Shown: positions 10,601 to 22,474, numbered from the stretch's first letter. The stretch is DNA of 64,000 nucleotides from Leptidea sinapis (GCF_905404315.1 NC_066267.1:6648501-6712500); one strand, 5' to 3'. Made by a program: numbers and translations. Notes: generated from the letters alone by a model not told the origin.

Positions 10601-10865
10601 CTGCAAAGAGAAAAACAATTGACAGTGAATTAATGAGAAAGACACGTACTTAGTTTTGGATGGTTAATGGGAGGAAAACTAGCGTACATATGGGTCATGG
10701 GTTTCGTTCATAAATTATTTAATATTTAAAATGCTTTTAACTTTGAACAGGATTCATATATTGGATGTAACACATTACAAACTAATTTGTTTTGTATATT
10801 ACACACCACCACTACATCCACTGGAATTTCGTGTCTCTAAAAGATTATTTCTGTGTGCGGACATA

Positions 10866-10920
10866 AACACACACCCACACTCATGCACACACACAAACAA
10901 AAGCACACACATACATATAC
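10866..10920. repeat. Degenerate (CA)n repeat
   Basis: Interrupted ACACAC stretches with CTCATG and AAAC interruptions, inside receptor intron 3. Confidence 0.7.
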
Positions 10921-11149
10921 TTGCAAGGGTAATAAGATTTTTTTTTTTAAATATTACATTTTATAAAAAAAGATAGCTTAAGTAGGTAATCGGGGAGCTA
11001 CAATACATCCACTCCCACTCAACACCTTAGGGAGGAGGGGATGGCTGAAAAACAGCACTGCATGGAAACATAAATCCATGCTTCCATGTCAGGTGAAGCT
11101 GAGCCTTTTCCTTTTGCCTATTGTTTTATCGCGTAGCCTAATTATTCAT

Positions 11150-11352
11150 TTTATATTTGTAATGTTTTGTATGGCAATGAAGAATTTATTTATTACAGCA
11201 ATTATAAAATACCCTATCGATTGCAATGAGTGGGCCATTGAGTTTCTTATATGTTCTTCTCAGGAGCTCTACTTTTTCCGGACATATGGTAGATTCAATA
11301 ATTCAAAAGCGCTTAGTTTAAGCCTAAATTAATTAAATTTATTTGACTTTGA
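11150..11352 (+). mobile_element. LINE 3' end with TTGACTTTGA tail, copy 1
   Basis: GAGTTTCTTATATGTTCTTC, then CAAAAGCGCTTAGTTTAAGC and a TTTGACTTTGA end. The same 3' end occurs in reverse at 49246-49425. It looks like a LINE 3' UTR; no coding part remains. Confidence 0.55.
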
Positions 11353-11847
11353 ACTGGCCGTCCTATCCTAATTTGTCCTATAAATTATCAGAACCACAGT
11401 AATCACGTAATAGTAATGCATAGAAAAACATCTGATCACCATAGAGTTATGGTAAACACAGTCCTATCACTATTGATATGATCTCTATGTGTGGTGATGG
11501 TAATTTATAGGAAATAGTGAGGTAATGCATATTTATAAAGTTTAAAAAAACATTAATTCGAAAGCAGAAAGCACATTGGTACGTGAAAAGCTAGGATCCA
11601 ACCACACAGTGATGAGAATCAAAGGTTCAACTTTTTTTTCATTAATGAAATAAATATTAATACTCGTAGTTCTAATTTTTTTAACTATGTTATTTCAAAT
11701 GTCTTGCTTATTACTTGGTACTTATTGGCAGATGTATTGTACCCTATAGAGAATTTTCGCGCCAATCTGTGAAATACTCGTATATTCTCCTGATATTAAA
11801 ATGGAATTGGATGATAAAGAGAATTTAATAGCTGTAATTGAATTTCA

Positions 11848-11970
11848 TAAATTACTGGGCAAATGAGACTTAACATCTTACGTCTCAAGGTGTGCACTGC
11901 AACGGGCAGGGCGTATCAATTACCATTAGCTGAACGTCCTGCTCGTCTCATCCCTTATCTTCATAAAAAA
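11848..11970 (+). mobile_element. SINE family 1, copy 5 (internally deleted)
   Basis: Only the TTACTGGGCAAATGAGAC part and the 3' end remain, joined by a deletion after GTCTCAAGGTG. Confidence 0.7.
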
Positions 11971-13139
11971 GTAGGTTTCGAGCCAAATTCAATTTAAGCC
12001 TAAATCCTTCTAGTATTAGTACAATTATTTATTCGGCGGAAGGTGTTCGTACTAGATATGCGATAAAAGCAGCGAAGGAACGAATTCGAAGAACGAGCAT
12101 GTAGAATAATGTTAAGCATTTTAAAAGATTACTTAGGACTTGGGGATTATAAAAAAAGACTGGTTATTATTAAACCGATAAAAATTAATACGGTGGTAAA
12201 ATTTTAATAACTTCTCCAATAGTGCAACAAGGGAAGTCACAGAAATACTTTTATTTCTGACGACCGTATTTTTACTATCCAGAAGGATCTTAAGAATTTG
12301 CATTTAAAGTGTTTACTAAATTTAGAAGTTGTTTCTTCCTTAATTCTTCTTTCCATCTTCTTTCCACTTCATCCTTTTGTGTACGCTGTTCCCTGTACGA
12401 AGTGGGAATTATCCGACTTCAGTGATATTTTGATGAGGTGTCAGCATTCAGGAAATTACTGTGCCATAGTTTAAAAAGTGTTTGTTGTAACTGATATCCA
12501 GCCTCAACGTTTTAAGGGCTGTATACAAATACAAATGCGAAAGAGAAAAGATCTTCAATTGCAACAATATTTATCAAGATTACCAAGAATTAAATCAAAC
12601 TATTTTTTCAAACAATCTGTTTTTATTCTTCATCACCAGCAATTGGTAGACAATTTGTTATGAAATTACATTGTTGTGCAGCGTTTTTTGAATTGAGATT
12701 GATAACAAAAATGAGACAGTAAAATGACGACGTACAAAAAATTAAAACGTTAGTATCACGTTGGACTAAGTTTGTGTAGGTAACACTATTGTTGGTAAAT
12801 AATCAGTTCTAATCATAGATAATTTATTGGAAAAACTCTAACCTTAATTTGATTCATTATTCACCTTCCGAGCGGAAATCTTATTTGGATTGCCGACAAA
12901 TTCAATTTTCAAAGTTTGCTCATATAACTTGCAGCATGTGAAAATAGTTTATGCGGTCATTAGTTATTCCAGATTTGAGTTTGATCGATCTATGTTTGCA
13001 TGTTTACTTGTATGTTATCGAGCATCCCGCAGGCAAGCTGTGGCACTTTAATTACGTTACGGGAAAGGCTCCCAGCTTGAAGCAATGTTTTTTTTAAATA
13101 TTAATTTATTTAAAGAGAGTTTGATCGAAGAGTGAACAT
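11971..13139. other. Intron 3, unassigned AT-rich DNA
   Basis: No coding, RNA or repeat signal recognised. Confidence 0.4.
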
Positions 13140-13400
13140 ACCACCCTCACACTGTGACAGGTAACAAATAAAACACAAATTTGTATCACTGGGACACCAC
13201 GGTGACACAACCAGTCGCCGCTACCAACAAAATATATACAGCTCTAATAGAGAGTAACTCATCTGATGTCCGCTTGATTGTGCAACCAATTTGGTGGCAC
13301 GACCAGCTCGGACGCGTCATGACTCTGATGTCTGTATGGTGTGTAGTTTGGTAGTTACGGTGGCAAGACTTACTGCGATTTCTCTCGTCAGGACTAACTG
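13140..13400 (-). mobile_element. MITE related to the 20675 element
   Basis: ACACCACGGTGACACAACCA, CGCTACCAACAAAATATATA, then GACCAGCTCGGACGCGTCAT match the reverse complement of 20675-21110. It has a single unit without the tandem duplication. Its ends are less clear (CACTGGGACACC on the left). Confidence 0.6.
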
Positions 13401-13639
13401 ACCAGTTTAAAAAAAACGCTAAACTCTATATGTTAATCAAACGAAGACTGAATACAGAATGGCTAGTTTTAAGGAAACTTACTTTTAATGTCAATTTAAA
13501 CAATGGGTGTTATGTAACTTATTTCATAAAGATTGAAACACATAATGTAAAGAACTAGCTCTGAATAAGAATCGTACGTCCACATTATCCAGAAAATGTA
13601 TACATTCATATTTTAGCCACATAATTCTCACAGACGACT

Positions 13640-13870
13640 AAAGTTTGGAAACTAATTGTGGTTAGAAATACCGAAGGCAAAATATGGCGTGATCGTTGTC
13701 CAACAAGATGGACCAACCAATTTAAGGATTGTCATCCAAATTTCCGTAAGAAACGCGCTGGACTGGTGGAGGCACATTATCCACTCCAGATACAGCACTA
13801 ATGATGACCAAGATCCTCAGACATGAGGGACGGACTCCAAAGAGAGAGACATTAGCAATATTTATTTCAG
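13640..13870 (+). mobile_element. RTE-like LINE C-terminal remnant
   Basis: Plus strand remnants such as WRDRCPTRWTNQFKD resemble the RTE C-terminal GRPPTRWTD motif, followed by decayed sequence. Short and broken. Confidence 0.45.
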
Positions 13871-14189
13871 AACATTCTAGATGTATTACGCAATTACATA
13901 AGTGAATTTGCTAGAAACTGTCGACTTTAACTTTTATTGCCTACTACTCGGCTAAGTCGAGTTAATAAGTTACGACAAGATCCCAGAAAATGTTCAAAAC
14001 AAAAGTATTTCGATATTCAAAATAATTGTTACAAAACGTTTGTGTGGTAAAGGTAATTGGGAACGGAGCGACCGCCTTCAGGCTATTAAATAATAGGTTT
14101 AATTGTACGATATTACTTTTTGATGTATATGTATGACTTATAGGTCTTACTTTGGCTGACAAAGCATACATCTTGTAGTGGGTGAACAC

Positions 14190-14310
14190 CCTTAACTCGC
14201 TCGTCGCTTTAAAACACAAGATGTCAAATGTTAGCGGCCTAGTAATTTACCCAAAACACATAAGTGTTTGCACAAAACTACTTCAAAGAAATAGGCCCTG
14301 TGGCGTTCTA
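14190..14310 (-). mobile_element. SINE family 1, very diverged fragment
   Basis: CTCGCTCGTCGCTTTAAAAC...AAGATGTCAA, AAAACACATAAGTG and AAATAGGCCCTGTGGC follow the order of the SINE body in minus orientation but with many changes. It is older than the other copies. Confidence 0.5.
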
Positions 14311-14384
14311 TCACTTAAAGCACGTAGGGATATAATCAGCTTAATTAAAATAGTAAGAAGTGTGATGAACTGTTTCTTTAGAAC

Positions 14385-14520
14385 TGACCATGGTCTGTCT
14401 GGCAGCTTCAAGTAGAATGTTAAGTCAACAGCCAATCTTTGCTGCAGCATTTGGTAGCACGAATTATAGAAGAAAAACATTTATTGTAAGAGCTATGCAG
14501 TCAAATAATCAATTTAACAA
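14385..14520 (+). mobile_element. LINE C-terminal remnant, inverted partner of 19600
   Basis: About 135 bp similar to the reverse complement of 19600-19745: GTCTGTCTGGCAG, CACGAATTATA and AAGAGCTATGCAGTCA. One frame gives QQPIFAAAF..TNYRR.TFIVRAMQSNN, which resembles the LINE C-terminus where many families read RT..Y..SF...A...WN. Family not identified. Confidence 0.45.
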
Positions 14521-14796
14521 ATTATCAAAATAGACTCTTAATTCCCTTCTGTGGAACTGCACCTTTTAGTAGAAATTGTTACACAATTTCTGAAACTAGA
14601 AAGAATCGATTAAGCGACATTGTTCCCGGTAGAATCCGTGTTACCACAATAAAGTAGAGGCACTTTTAGATATCCAACAGTTGACTCAGTTACTGGGTCA
14701 CGTTTAGAGATTTTCATTTTATGATGGCATTGAACGTACCAGGTGCACTTCGCTTTGTACTCACAACTTCATATTAATGTTGCATCGGTTATAATT

Positions 14797-15041
14797 AGAT
14801 TATGGGTACCACAACGGCGCCTATTTCTGCCGTGAATCGGTAATGTTTAAGCATTACTGTGTTTTGGTCTGAAGGGCACCCTAGCTAGTGATATTACTTG
14901 GCAAATGAGACTTAACATCTTATGTCTCAAGGTGACGAGCGCAGTTGTAGTGCCGCTCAGAATGCTGTTATTGGCAGGGCGTATCAATTACCATCAGCTG
15001 AACGTCATGCACGTCTCGTCCCTTATTTTCATAAAAAAAAT
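14797..15041 (+). mobile_element. SINE family 1, copy 6 (5' truncated, internal deletion)
   Basis: Starts inside the unit at AGATTATGGGTACCACAACG and ends TTTTCATAAAAAAAA. The GGTTTTTCAAGAATCC segment is deleted. Confidence 0.75.
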
Positions 15042-15129
15042 ACTTTCGATAATGGGGATAATTTACAAACAAACAGTGATACTGTTACTCATTCGGTTTT
15101 TTATCAGAATGAGTTTTTTTTGCGTACGA

Positions 15130-15310
15130 TTCATTATCATCATCAGCTAGAAAACGTCCACTGGTGGACAACGGCCTCTCCCTAAGATCTCCACGACGAT
15201 CGGTCCTGCGCTGCCCGAATCCAATTCTTTCCGGCGATCCTGACCAGATCGTCGGTCCATCTTGTGGGGGGATATATATCCATCTTGTCCATCGACTACG
15301 CTTAAGTATT
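15130..15310 (-). mobile_element. RTE-clade LINE 3' fragment, second copy
   Basis: Same 3' part as at 1406 (CGACGATCGGTCCTGCGCTG and TGACCAGATCGTCGGTCCAT on the plus strand), truncated sooner. The minus frame keeps QDRSSWRS-type residues. The tail is CATCATCAG on the plus strand. Confidence 0.7.
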
Positions 15311-15884
15311 AGATATAGAACAAAATTTTCATTTTTTATTTTTAATAGTACTGTAGTAGTACTGCGGTAGTAATGTAGTACACTAACTAATTTGTTTGAA
15401 TATAAGTAGACCTACTAAACGTGCTGATTATGAGAGACAGCACCGTACAAATGAAACCAACGAAATCAGGGAGAAACAGTCTCAATAGAGGAAATCTACC
15501 TTGAGAACAGTTTCAAAAGGGACTGTGTGAAGAGCGCAAAAATAGATAGAATGTTTGAGTCATGTTGCAATGCAGCAACGAACGTAATAACCCTTTTATG
15601 GATGCTGTTATATAAACACTCACACTTTCAAACTGGTACAGGACAGTACATTGACAGAAATAGGTGTGTTAGCATTTTTCTCATTGGCACGCTGGTAAGT
15701 ATAAACTACTCATTAACTTCTAAAAAGATTAAGTAAAACTGAAAATGTTAGAAATATTAAATTACGTAGAGACGTCACTTAATTGTGTGTCTTCTATAGC
15801 ATTTATCACACGGAGTGTTCCGAAGAGCTGTTGCTCATGATTCCTACTACCGAATTCCACCTTCGACACGCCACAAGTTAGGAT

Positions 15885-17556
15885 ATCAAATTCAAATTCA
15901 AATTCAAATATTTTTATTCAAAATAGGATGTGACATCACTTATTGAAAGTCAAAAACTACCACCCATTCCAAAATGAATGCCTCAGACCTGAGAAGAATG
16001 GGCGCAACAAACTCAGCGGGCTTTTTTTTTCATCTCGAGTTATGCCAAGAAATATAGCAGATTCCACCGGTTCTATCACCTCTCCGTTTAACAAAACATT
16101 TGCATTTACATTTTTGACATTTGGTACGGTAAATTTAATGTATTTAGTTTTCTTGCTATTTAACAATTGGTTATTAGCGCTAAACCAGTACACGATGTCA
16201 GATAAAATATCGTTCACTTCGTCATACATAGCTTGGTTTCTTTTCACTTTGAAAATCAGTGAAGTGTCGTCCGCAAACAATACTACTTTATGTTTTTTCT
16301 CTATAAGATTAGGAAGATCATTTATATAGATAAGGAAGAGGAACGGTCCAAGAATAGACCCTTGTGGTACCCCCATACTGAGAAGAGTCCCAGGAGATCT
16401 CTTGCCATTCACGTCGACCCTCTGAATTCTATTGTTTAGATATGAAGTCAGAAGATCGAGCGCAGTTCCTTTTATGCCATAGTGGTATAGCTTCCTGACC
16501 AGCGTTGAATGTTGAACACAATCAAAAGCCCTAGATAAATCACAGAAGATGCCAAGTGCATTCTGCGATTCTTCCCAAGCATCAAAAATATTCTTGATTA
16601 GCTCAACACTTGCATCCGTTGTTGAACGTCCCCTAGTAAACCAAATTGTTTCAAATGGAGTAACTTATGAGAGTTAAAGTATTACTTACTTTAACTCTAC
16701 GCATTTGGCTTAAATTTATTTTTTCAAAAATTTTACTAAGGGTCGGCAAAACCGACACAGGACGATAGTTATTTGGGTCAGAAGAGCAACTTGACTTAAA
16801 TATTGGTGTAATTTTACTATGTTTCAGAAGGTCAGGAAACACACCACGACTAATACAATTATTAAAGACTATGGTGTTAGTATATACGATATGGTGCTAT
16901 GACATCAATTATAGAACTTATTATTTTAACAGAATTGCCCCATATATCAGCAGATTTTTTCATGTCGAGAGACTTAAAAGTTTTAATTATTTCTCCAGGG
17001 CTAACAAAACCAAAATTGAAAGTTTGTTGGCATTCTTTAACATTTTCCAGAAGAAGTGACTCAGCAACACTCGTGGAGGAGACTAGGTGTGATAGAAACT
17101 GGAATGTCAGAAAAAAAATTCTCAAAAGCAGAAGCAACTTCCTGCTGAGATTGAATTATAGTATTGTTTATTGATAAATTGTATTCAATGTTGCGGTATT
17201 CCACTCTTCCAGATTCCCAGTTAATCACATTCCAAGTCATTTTTATTTTATTCGGTGCATTTTTAATTATCTGTCTGATATGCATAGACTTTGCAATAGA
17301 ACAAACACTTTTAAATAATTTAGAGTATTTTTTAACATCTCTCTCACTATATAGTTCATATAGCCTTTGTCTGCTCCTATGAATGCCAGCTATTGCCAAA
17401 TCATTAAATGACAAGAGACCACCTGATTTGACTGTCTTTGAAGTAAATATAAAAGTAAACTCTGTTTTAATTATTTTAAATAGCATATCATACATTTCAT
17501 TAGGATTTATATTATATTTCAATAAATCCAAATTTGTGAGTTTAACTGACACATTA
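15885..17556 (-). mobile_element. LINE B (CR1/Jockey-type non-LTR retrotransposon), 5'-truncated with internal deletion
   Basis: On the minus strand the order is a pre-RT region (17061-17552), a degenerate SLDMKKSADIWG region, NNYRPVSVLPTLSKIFEK (16651-16842), RTTDAS...DLSRAFDCVQHSTLV (about 16440-16640), and GVPQGSILGPFLF and FADDTSLIFKV (15957-16412). FADD is the catalytic aspartate pair of reverse transcriptase. Several frameshifts split the frame. After FLGIT the sequence jumps straight into the 3' UTR, an internal deletion of the C-terminal third. The 3' end is a hexamer tail (TTTGAA)n, seen as AAATTC repeats at 15890-15910. Non-functional. Confidence 0.82.
15957..16412 (-). pseudogene. 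LINE B reverse transcriptase catalytic block
   Basis: A 151-residue open frame with MGVPQGSILGPFLFLIYIND (RT domain 4), FADDTSLIFKVKR (domain 5) and LLNSKKTKYIKF (domain 6), then FLGIT. The last 27 residues are not protein-like: they translate the 3' UTR reached through the internal deletion. The methionine used is internal, because the frame upstream continues to VDVNGKR. Confidence 0.75.
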
Positions 17557-17579
17557 TCATCCCCATCATCAGGATGCGG

Positions 17580-17805
17580 TATTCAAGGAGCTTTCTTTCC
17601 ACGTACTACAAAACTGTGGAATGAGCTTCCTAGTGCGGTGTTTCCAGGACGATACGACATGGATACCTTAAAAAAAGGTGCATACACTTTCCTTGAAGGC
17701 TGCCAACGCTCCTGTGATTCCTCTGGTGTTGCAAGAAAATGTGGGCGGCGTTGATCACTAAACACCAGGTGGCTTCTACTTTTTCCATAAAAAAAAAAAA
17801 AAAAA
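17580..17805 (+). mobile_element. LINE C-like 3' fragment
   Basis: Encodes FFPRTTKLWNELPSAVFPGR YDM and VARKCGRR (C-terminus of the LINE family at 6125 and 26038), then GATCACTAAACACCAGGTGG, TTTTTCCATAA and an A run. It abuts the 5' edge of LINE B head to head. Confidence 0.72.
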
Positions 17806-18178
17806 CAATATAATATTAAGTAATTTTTATTATGATTATACATATTATTTTCATTAAAACACAATTGTGCATTTTGAGGTAACGAACCAGCTTCTAAAAA
17901 GTGCGTTTTTAAGCAAGTTAATTTTACCTAAATAGGCATTAAACACAGCTGTACTTAAGTTATGACAGTTACTTAATTTAAATAGGCCTTTTTGCAACAG
18001 CTTTCGTAATTTACGTTCAAAAATTATTAAAATCATTATAATGTTAGTCGTTTATTTTGGAAATTATGATCCCAATATCAAAAACATCACAGTATCAAAT
18101 TAGGGTTATTATGCTTTTAAAGGAATAAATTCTTAAATCTAACAGAAGCGTTTGATGTTATTGTGCAAATGTTAATTT

Positions 18179-18760
18179 TTAGGGTTCCGCAGCCAAATGG
18201 CAAAAAACGCAATCCTTATAGATTCATGTCTGTCTGTTTGTCTGTCCGTCCGTATGTCACAGCCACTTTTTTCCGAAACAATAAGAACTATACTGTTGAA
18301 TCTTGGTATGTTTTTTACACAAAAATTTTAAAAAGAACAGTAAATTTTGGGGGTTCCCCATACTTAGAACTGAAATTCAAAAAATTTTTTCATCAAACCC
18401 ATACGTGTCATCTTACAAAATTTTTCATGAAAATTATTTGGATAGGTCTTCAAAACTGATAATGAGGTTTCTAATATCATTTTTTTCTAAACTGAAAAGT
18501 TTGCACGAGAGACACTTCCAAAGTGGTAAAATGTGTGTCTCCCTGTAACTTATAAATTAAGGGAATGATATCACTAAAAACATATATGATGCACATTACC
18601 ATCCACTGAAAATTGGTTTGAGATCGAGACCTAGTAAGTTGTTTTTTTTAATACGTTTTTAATTACAAAGAAGCACAAGAACTTTTATATTATGTTACTT
18701 GCTGCTACGGAACCCTTCATGGGCGAGTCCGACTCGCACTTGGCCGCTTTTTTTCTAGAA
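18179..18760. mobile_element. Lepidoptera-type repeat, 'AGGGTTCCG...GAGTCCGACTCGCACTTGG'
   Basis: Starts TTAGGGTTCCGCAGCC with a CTGTCTGTTTGTCTGTCCGT stretch, and ends GCGAGTCCGACTCGCACTTG then GCCGCTTTTTTT. I recognise this as one of the most widespread non-coding repeats in lepidopteran genomes. The ends share GGTTCCG/CGGAACC inversely. Class not established. Confidence 0.6.
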
Positions 18761-18945
18761 AATCTTTAAAATAAAAAGGTAGTAAATACAAAGTCCTTGT
18801 ACCCTGCAAGCAAGATAATATTATAGAGCTTGAGTAAAACATAAGAATTAGATGAAGGTTTTTACACAATAATTTAACATATTATACAAATTAAAAGAAA
18901 TTAAGAACTGCTATTTCTATTTATTTAAATAAAAACTTGGTCAAC

Positions 18946-19232
18946 ATCATCATCATCAGCCGGAAGACGTCCATTGCCGGACAAAGGCGTCCCCCAAAGA
19001 TCTTCACGACGATCGGTCCTGCGCTGCCCTCATCCAACGGGGAAATTCCTGCTAATCTTAACCAACGCGACCGAATGCCCCAACGTCTATCTGTCCATCG
19101 AGCTGCCTGCCCACTGCCACTTCAGTTTCGCAACCATCTGGGCTGAGTCGGTAACTGTGGTTTTCCTACGGATCTCCTCATTTCTGATTCGACCTCGCAG
19201 GGAAACTCCGAACATACCTCAAACTCAGTATT
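18946..19232 (-). mobile_element. RTE-clade LINE 3' fragment, third copy
   Basis: CATCATCATCAGCCGGAAGA starts the plus-strand reading; ACGACGATCGGTCCTGCGCT and CTACGGATCTCCTCATTTCT follow. A block of about 90 bp present in the 1406 copy is missing. Minus-strand frame keeps RSSWRS-type RTE residues. Decayed. Confidence 0.72.
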
Positions 19233-19599
19233 CAAAGTAAATTCAGGCCTTAAACCTATTTTAGTTCAAAGGTTGTGTACTGGTCACACACTTAAGAAAG
19301 GCAACAGCTAGATACATTAAAATAATTAACAAACATAATTAATTCAAGCTAATAATAATCTTCCACATGTAGACGTACATATGAATAAGTATAATATAAT
19401 TATAACAAACAACACAAGTATAATAAAAAGTTATAAAATAAAACTTCATAAAATTATTAAATAAAACTTCTTGCATTCCCTTCGCCAGTTTAAAGCATGA
19501 TAAAAAAGGAGTAATTTCACGACTTATGTTAATATGTTAATCACTGCTAAATTGTTATACCAAATGAGCTCTCATTGAATTAAACTGGAGCTAAAAGAT

Positions 19600-19745
19600 C
19601 GATTTAATCCGTGTCACAAAAATGATTGTATGACTGCATAGCTCTTAAAATAAATGTGTTACTTGTATAATTCGTGCGACAGAATGGTACAGCAAAGATA
19701 GGCTGTTGTCTTCTACTAGGGACTGCCAGACAGACTTTGGTCAAT
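19600..19745 (-). mobile_element. LINE C-terminal remnant, inverted partner of 14385
   Basis: The minus strand reads in one frame QQPIFAVPFCRTNYTSNTF, then ILRAMQSYN, better preserved than the copy at 14385. It resembles a LINE C-terminus; family not identified. Confidence 0.5.
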
Positions 19746-19835
19746 ATTATAAAACAGTGAATATGATTCACCGTTTTATTCACTGTGTTTTACTTCTTAG
19801 TATTTCGATTTAGGTAATTATAACAGAAATATCTC

Positions 19836-20117
19836 TTTTTTTATGAATATAAGGGACGAGAACAGGACGTTCAGCTGATGGTAATTGACACGCCCTATCC
19901 ATTACAATGCAGTGCCACTCAGGATCCTTGAAAAACCCAAAAATTCTGAGCGTCACTACGATTGCGCTAGTCACCTTGAGACATAAGATGTTAAGTCTCA
20001 TTTGCCCAGTAATCTCACTAGCTACGGCGCCCTTCAGACCGAAACACAGTAATGTTTACACATTACTGCTTTACGGCAGAAATAGGGGCCGTTGTGGTAC
20101 CCATAATCTAGCCTCCA
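19836..20117 (-). mobile_element. SINE family 1, copy 7
   Basis: Minus orientation, missing the last 30 bp of the ACCAGTGGGAGG end. Confidence 0.77.
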
Positions 20118-20674
20118 CTCGCTACGAGTTTTAAGTGGCAAAGGGTCTAAGGCTTGCAGCGTTCTTCATAGTTTACATTAGGTATTATAAACTTAAAGCC
20201 TAGATATCGTGAAAATTATATTTACTAAGCGTTGCACTTATAAAAGTCAAAAAAATTACATTCCTACCATTTAACCACCACATCGGAAAACGCTCAGCTT
20301 TAATGAGAAAAACTCATTGCCACTCTTTAAAGTCAATAAAACAATACAGCTTTATCCTTAATACGCGTCCATTTTATTCTATTTTCATTCGCAAATCCAT
20401 CCATTCACTTCGCAGCCATTTGTTTCTTGTTGCGTCTCTGTTTATTTATATAAGATGCGCTTAGTGCATGATGTTTATGTTACCGTCATATTGATGACAA
20501 ACGGTAATGTGTTTGCAGTGTTTAAACATAATTATTAATCAAAACTGTTGAGCGTTTGTATACTAATTTATATTAGACTTTATCATAACTCAACAACAAT
20601 TTGCGAGGATTTTGACTCATGCGATGTTATAATAAAACGAATGATAGATTAAGATTGTGAGTGCCATAGACTTA

Positions 20675-21110
20675 GGGCTATATTTCACAAGGACACTACG
20701 GTGACGCCACCGTGGTGTACGTAAGCTAACAAACTAAACACCATACAGACACCGGAGACATGACGCGTCCGAGCTGGTCGCGCCACCAAACGGACATCAG
20801 GTAAGTAACTCTCGATAGAGCTGTATACATTTAGTTGGTAGCATCGACTGGTTGCTCAACCAAACGGACATCAGGTGCGCAACTCTCGATAGAGTTGTAT
20901 ACAATTTGTTGTTAGCGGTGAGTGGTGATGCCACCGTGGTGTCCGTAAGCTAACAAACTATACACCATACAGACACCGTTATCATGACGCGTCCGAGCTG
21001 CTCGCGCCACCAAACGGACATCAGGTAAGTAACTCTCGATAGAGCTGTATACATTTTGTTGGTAGCGGCGACTGGTTGCGCCACCGTGGTGTCTCGGTGA
21101 AATATAGCCC
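20675..21110. mobile_element. MITE with 14-bp inverted ends and internal tandem unit
   Basis: GGGCTATATTTCAC at 20675-20688 is the exact reverse complement of 21097-21110. Inside, a unit starting CCACCGTGGTGT repeats at 20707 and 20931 (offset 224 bp), with a partial third unit from about 20857. The GACGCGTCCGAGCTG motif occurs in both full units. The flanking bases suggest a short (2-3 bp) target duplication at most. No coding content. It lies 425 bp downstream (gene sense) of receptor exon 3. Confidence 0.72.
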
Positions 21111-21534
21111 TTGAATATACTAGCTATTAGATGACCTGACATCCCGATATCACGAGTCCAATTTTGCCTTGTCAATGTGCACGTTGGCTAGTGATTTGAT
21201 GTTCAAAATACGAAGGAGCAAACGTCAAGCGTAGCTGACTGCTTACGACCTGTCAATCAAAATTGGATGCAATCAAAAAAGTTTCGCTTTCCTTTTGCTA
21301 TCTTGCTGTATCCTCGTTTTTTCTAAAAATAATTTTAAATAGACCCCTTGTTTCTTCAAAGCCAATTTGATTTCCAGGTGACCAATTCCCCAACTGGCAA
21401 TCACGTGTAATTTCAAAGCCTTCTAAGAACGGTGCTACAACGAAGGAATTTTTTGTGACTTGAATGTTGCGTGATATTTTATTAAGTGGAACGTGAAAAT
21501 ATACGATGAAATTAAGATCAACAAGGATGTGTAC

Positions 21535-21664
21535 CTTCGAATACATTAAGCTAAGTGGCAGGCTCATGGCAGTAGACAGGATCCACACGAACATGATCTT
21601 GACGGTAACTCGCTTTCTTGTTTTGTTCCGACCAAACCTCATTGGATACCGAAGGGACAGATAC
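21535..21664 (-). CDS. 5-HT2B: 5-HT2B-like serotonin receptor, coding exon 3 (DRY, ICL2, TM4)
   Basis: A 130-base exon that starts one base into codon R143 and ends in phase 0 after K186. The acceptor ends in TTTCAG and the donor reads GTACAC. The product continues the DRY motif (R143, Y144), gives intracellular loop 2 (LSLRYPMRFGRNKTRKR) and TM4 with W170 (W4.50) and P179. The PMRFGRNKTR loop is, from family knowledge, characteristic of insect 5-HT2B receptors and is the main reason for the subtype call. An open frame continues past the donor into the intron but encodes nothing receptor-like. Confidence 0.88.
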
Positions 21665-22105
21665 CTGAAACATATACTTTATTAATGACACTTCATTTTT
21701 TTAACCAATAAAGCCAAAAATATATCCTTACAGAGTGACCTATTGGGATAGAGATTTGACTTAAATTTAAGTATTTAAATTTATATTATAAGCATACATC
21801 TTAGAGCTACTACGAACAATCTATACCGACTTATACTAGATAATTACTATTACTAGAACACCAACTATCCTAATTTTAGCTCTTTCAGTGAGCAAGTAAA
21901 CAATTAAATTTCGTAAAGCGGCTGTTAAAGGCGTGTCTCGCATAGTATTGGTTCTCACTCGCGGAGTTACGAGCAGCTGCTGTCACCTTCCAGTGGGGCT
22001 GGATGACTCACCACACCACGCAAAATTTTCCATTAATATAAAACCAGGAGGCGTCCTAATTTTTAGTTTATCATACCCATTCAAACTAAGAACAATAAGA
22101 AATAT
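21665..22105. other. Intron 2, unassigned DNA
   Basis: Follows the exon 3 acceptor. No repeat or coding signal that I can name. Confidence 0.35.
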
Positions 22106-22290
22106 TTAAACATTAGAAAGATTTTCAAATAAGTCGATTATGATTAGATTAAAATATTTAACTCTATTATTACGGGGAAGTGTACCAAGAACACTGGCAG
22201 TATTTCCGCGTTGTATAGCCAGACTGATCCTTTGATCGAAATAGTTCCCAGTAGCCCTATTAAAGCGCGTAGATATTGCTTTGTTCATTT
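22106..22290 (-). mobile_element. LINE-type coding fragment with the 'SLAIQRGN' motif, copy 2
   Basis: The minus strand encodes NRATGNYFDQRISLAIQRGN then TASVLGTLPR. This is the clearest statement of the motif shared with 8990 and 25480. Confidence 0.55.
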
Positions 22291-22474
22291 CCCGCGCCTT
22301 TAGGCCTTCAATTAACTTTATTAATATTAAAATGCTGGAAAGTAGGTTGGTAGTTTACATTATGACTGAGCTCTAACTTCTAAATTTTCCTGTGTTTTGG
22401 AGATTAGTCAGGATTCAAAAATATCAGCGGTTGTTTCAAATATTTCGGGCACATTAATAGCAGAAGCAAAGATA

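Noticed and set aside
10866..10920. CRISPR-like or direct-repeat array
   Set aside because: It is a degenerate CA repeat; no spaced repeat array exists anywhere in the window.
13962..14415. Overlapping open frames on both strands near 14 kb
   Set aside because: They cover a diverged SINE and a LINE remnant; no protein family is recognised.
21298..21534. Extension of receptor exon 3 into the following open frame
   Set aside because: The frame stays open past the donor, but the peptide is not receptor-like, and exon 4 joins in phase at 21535.
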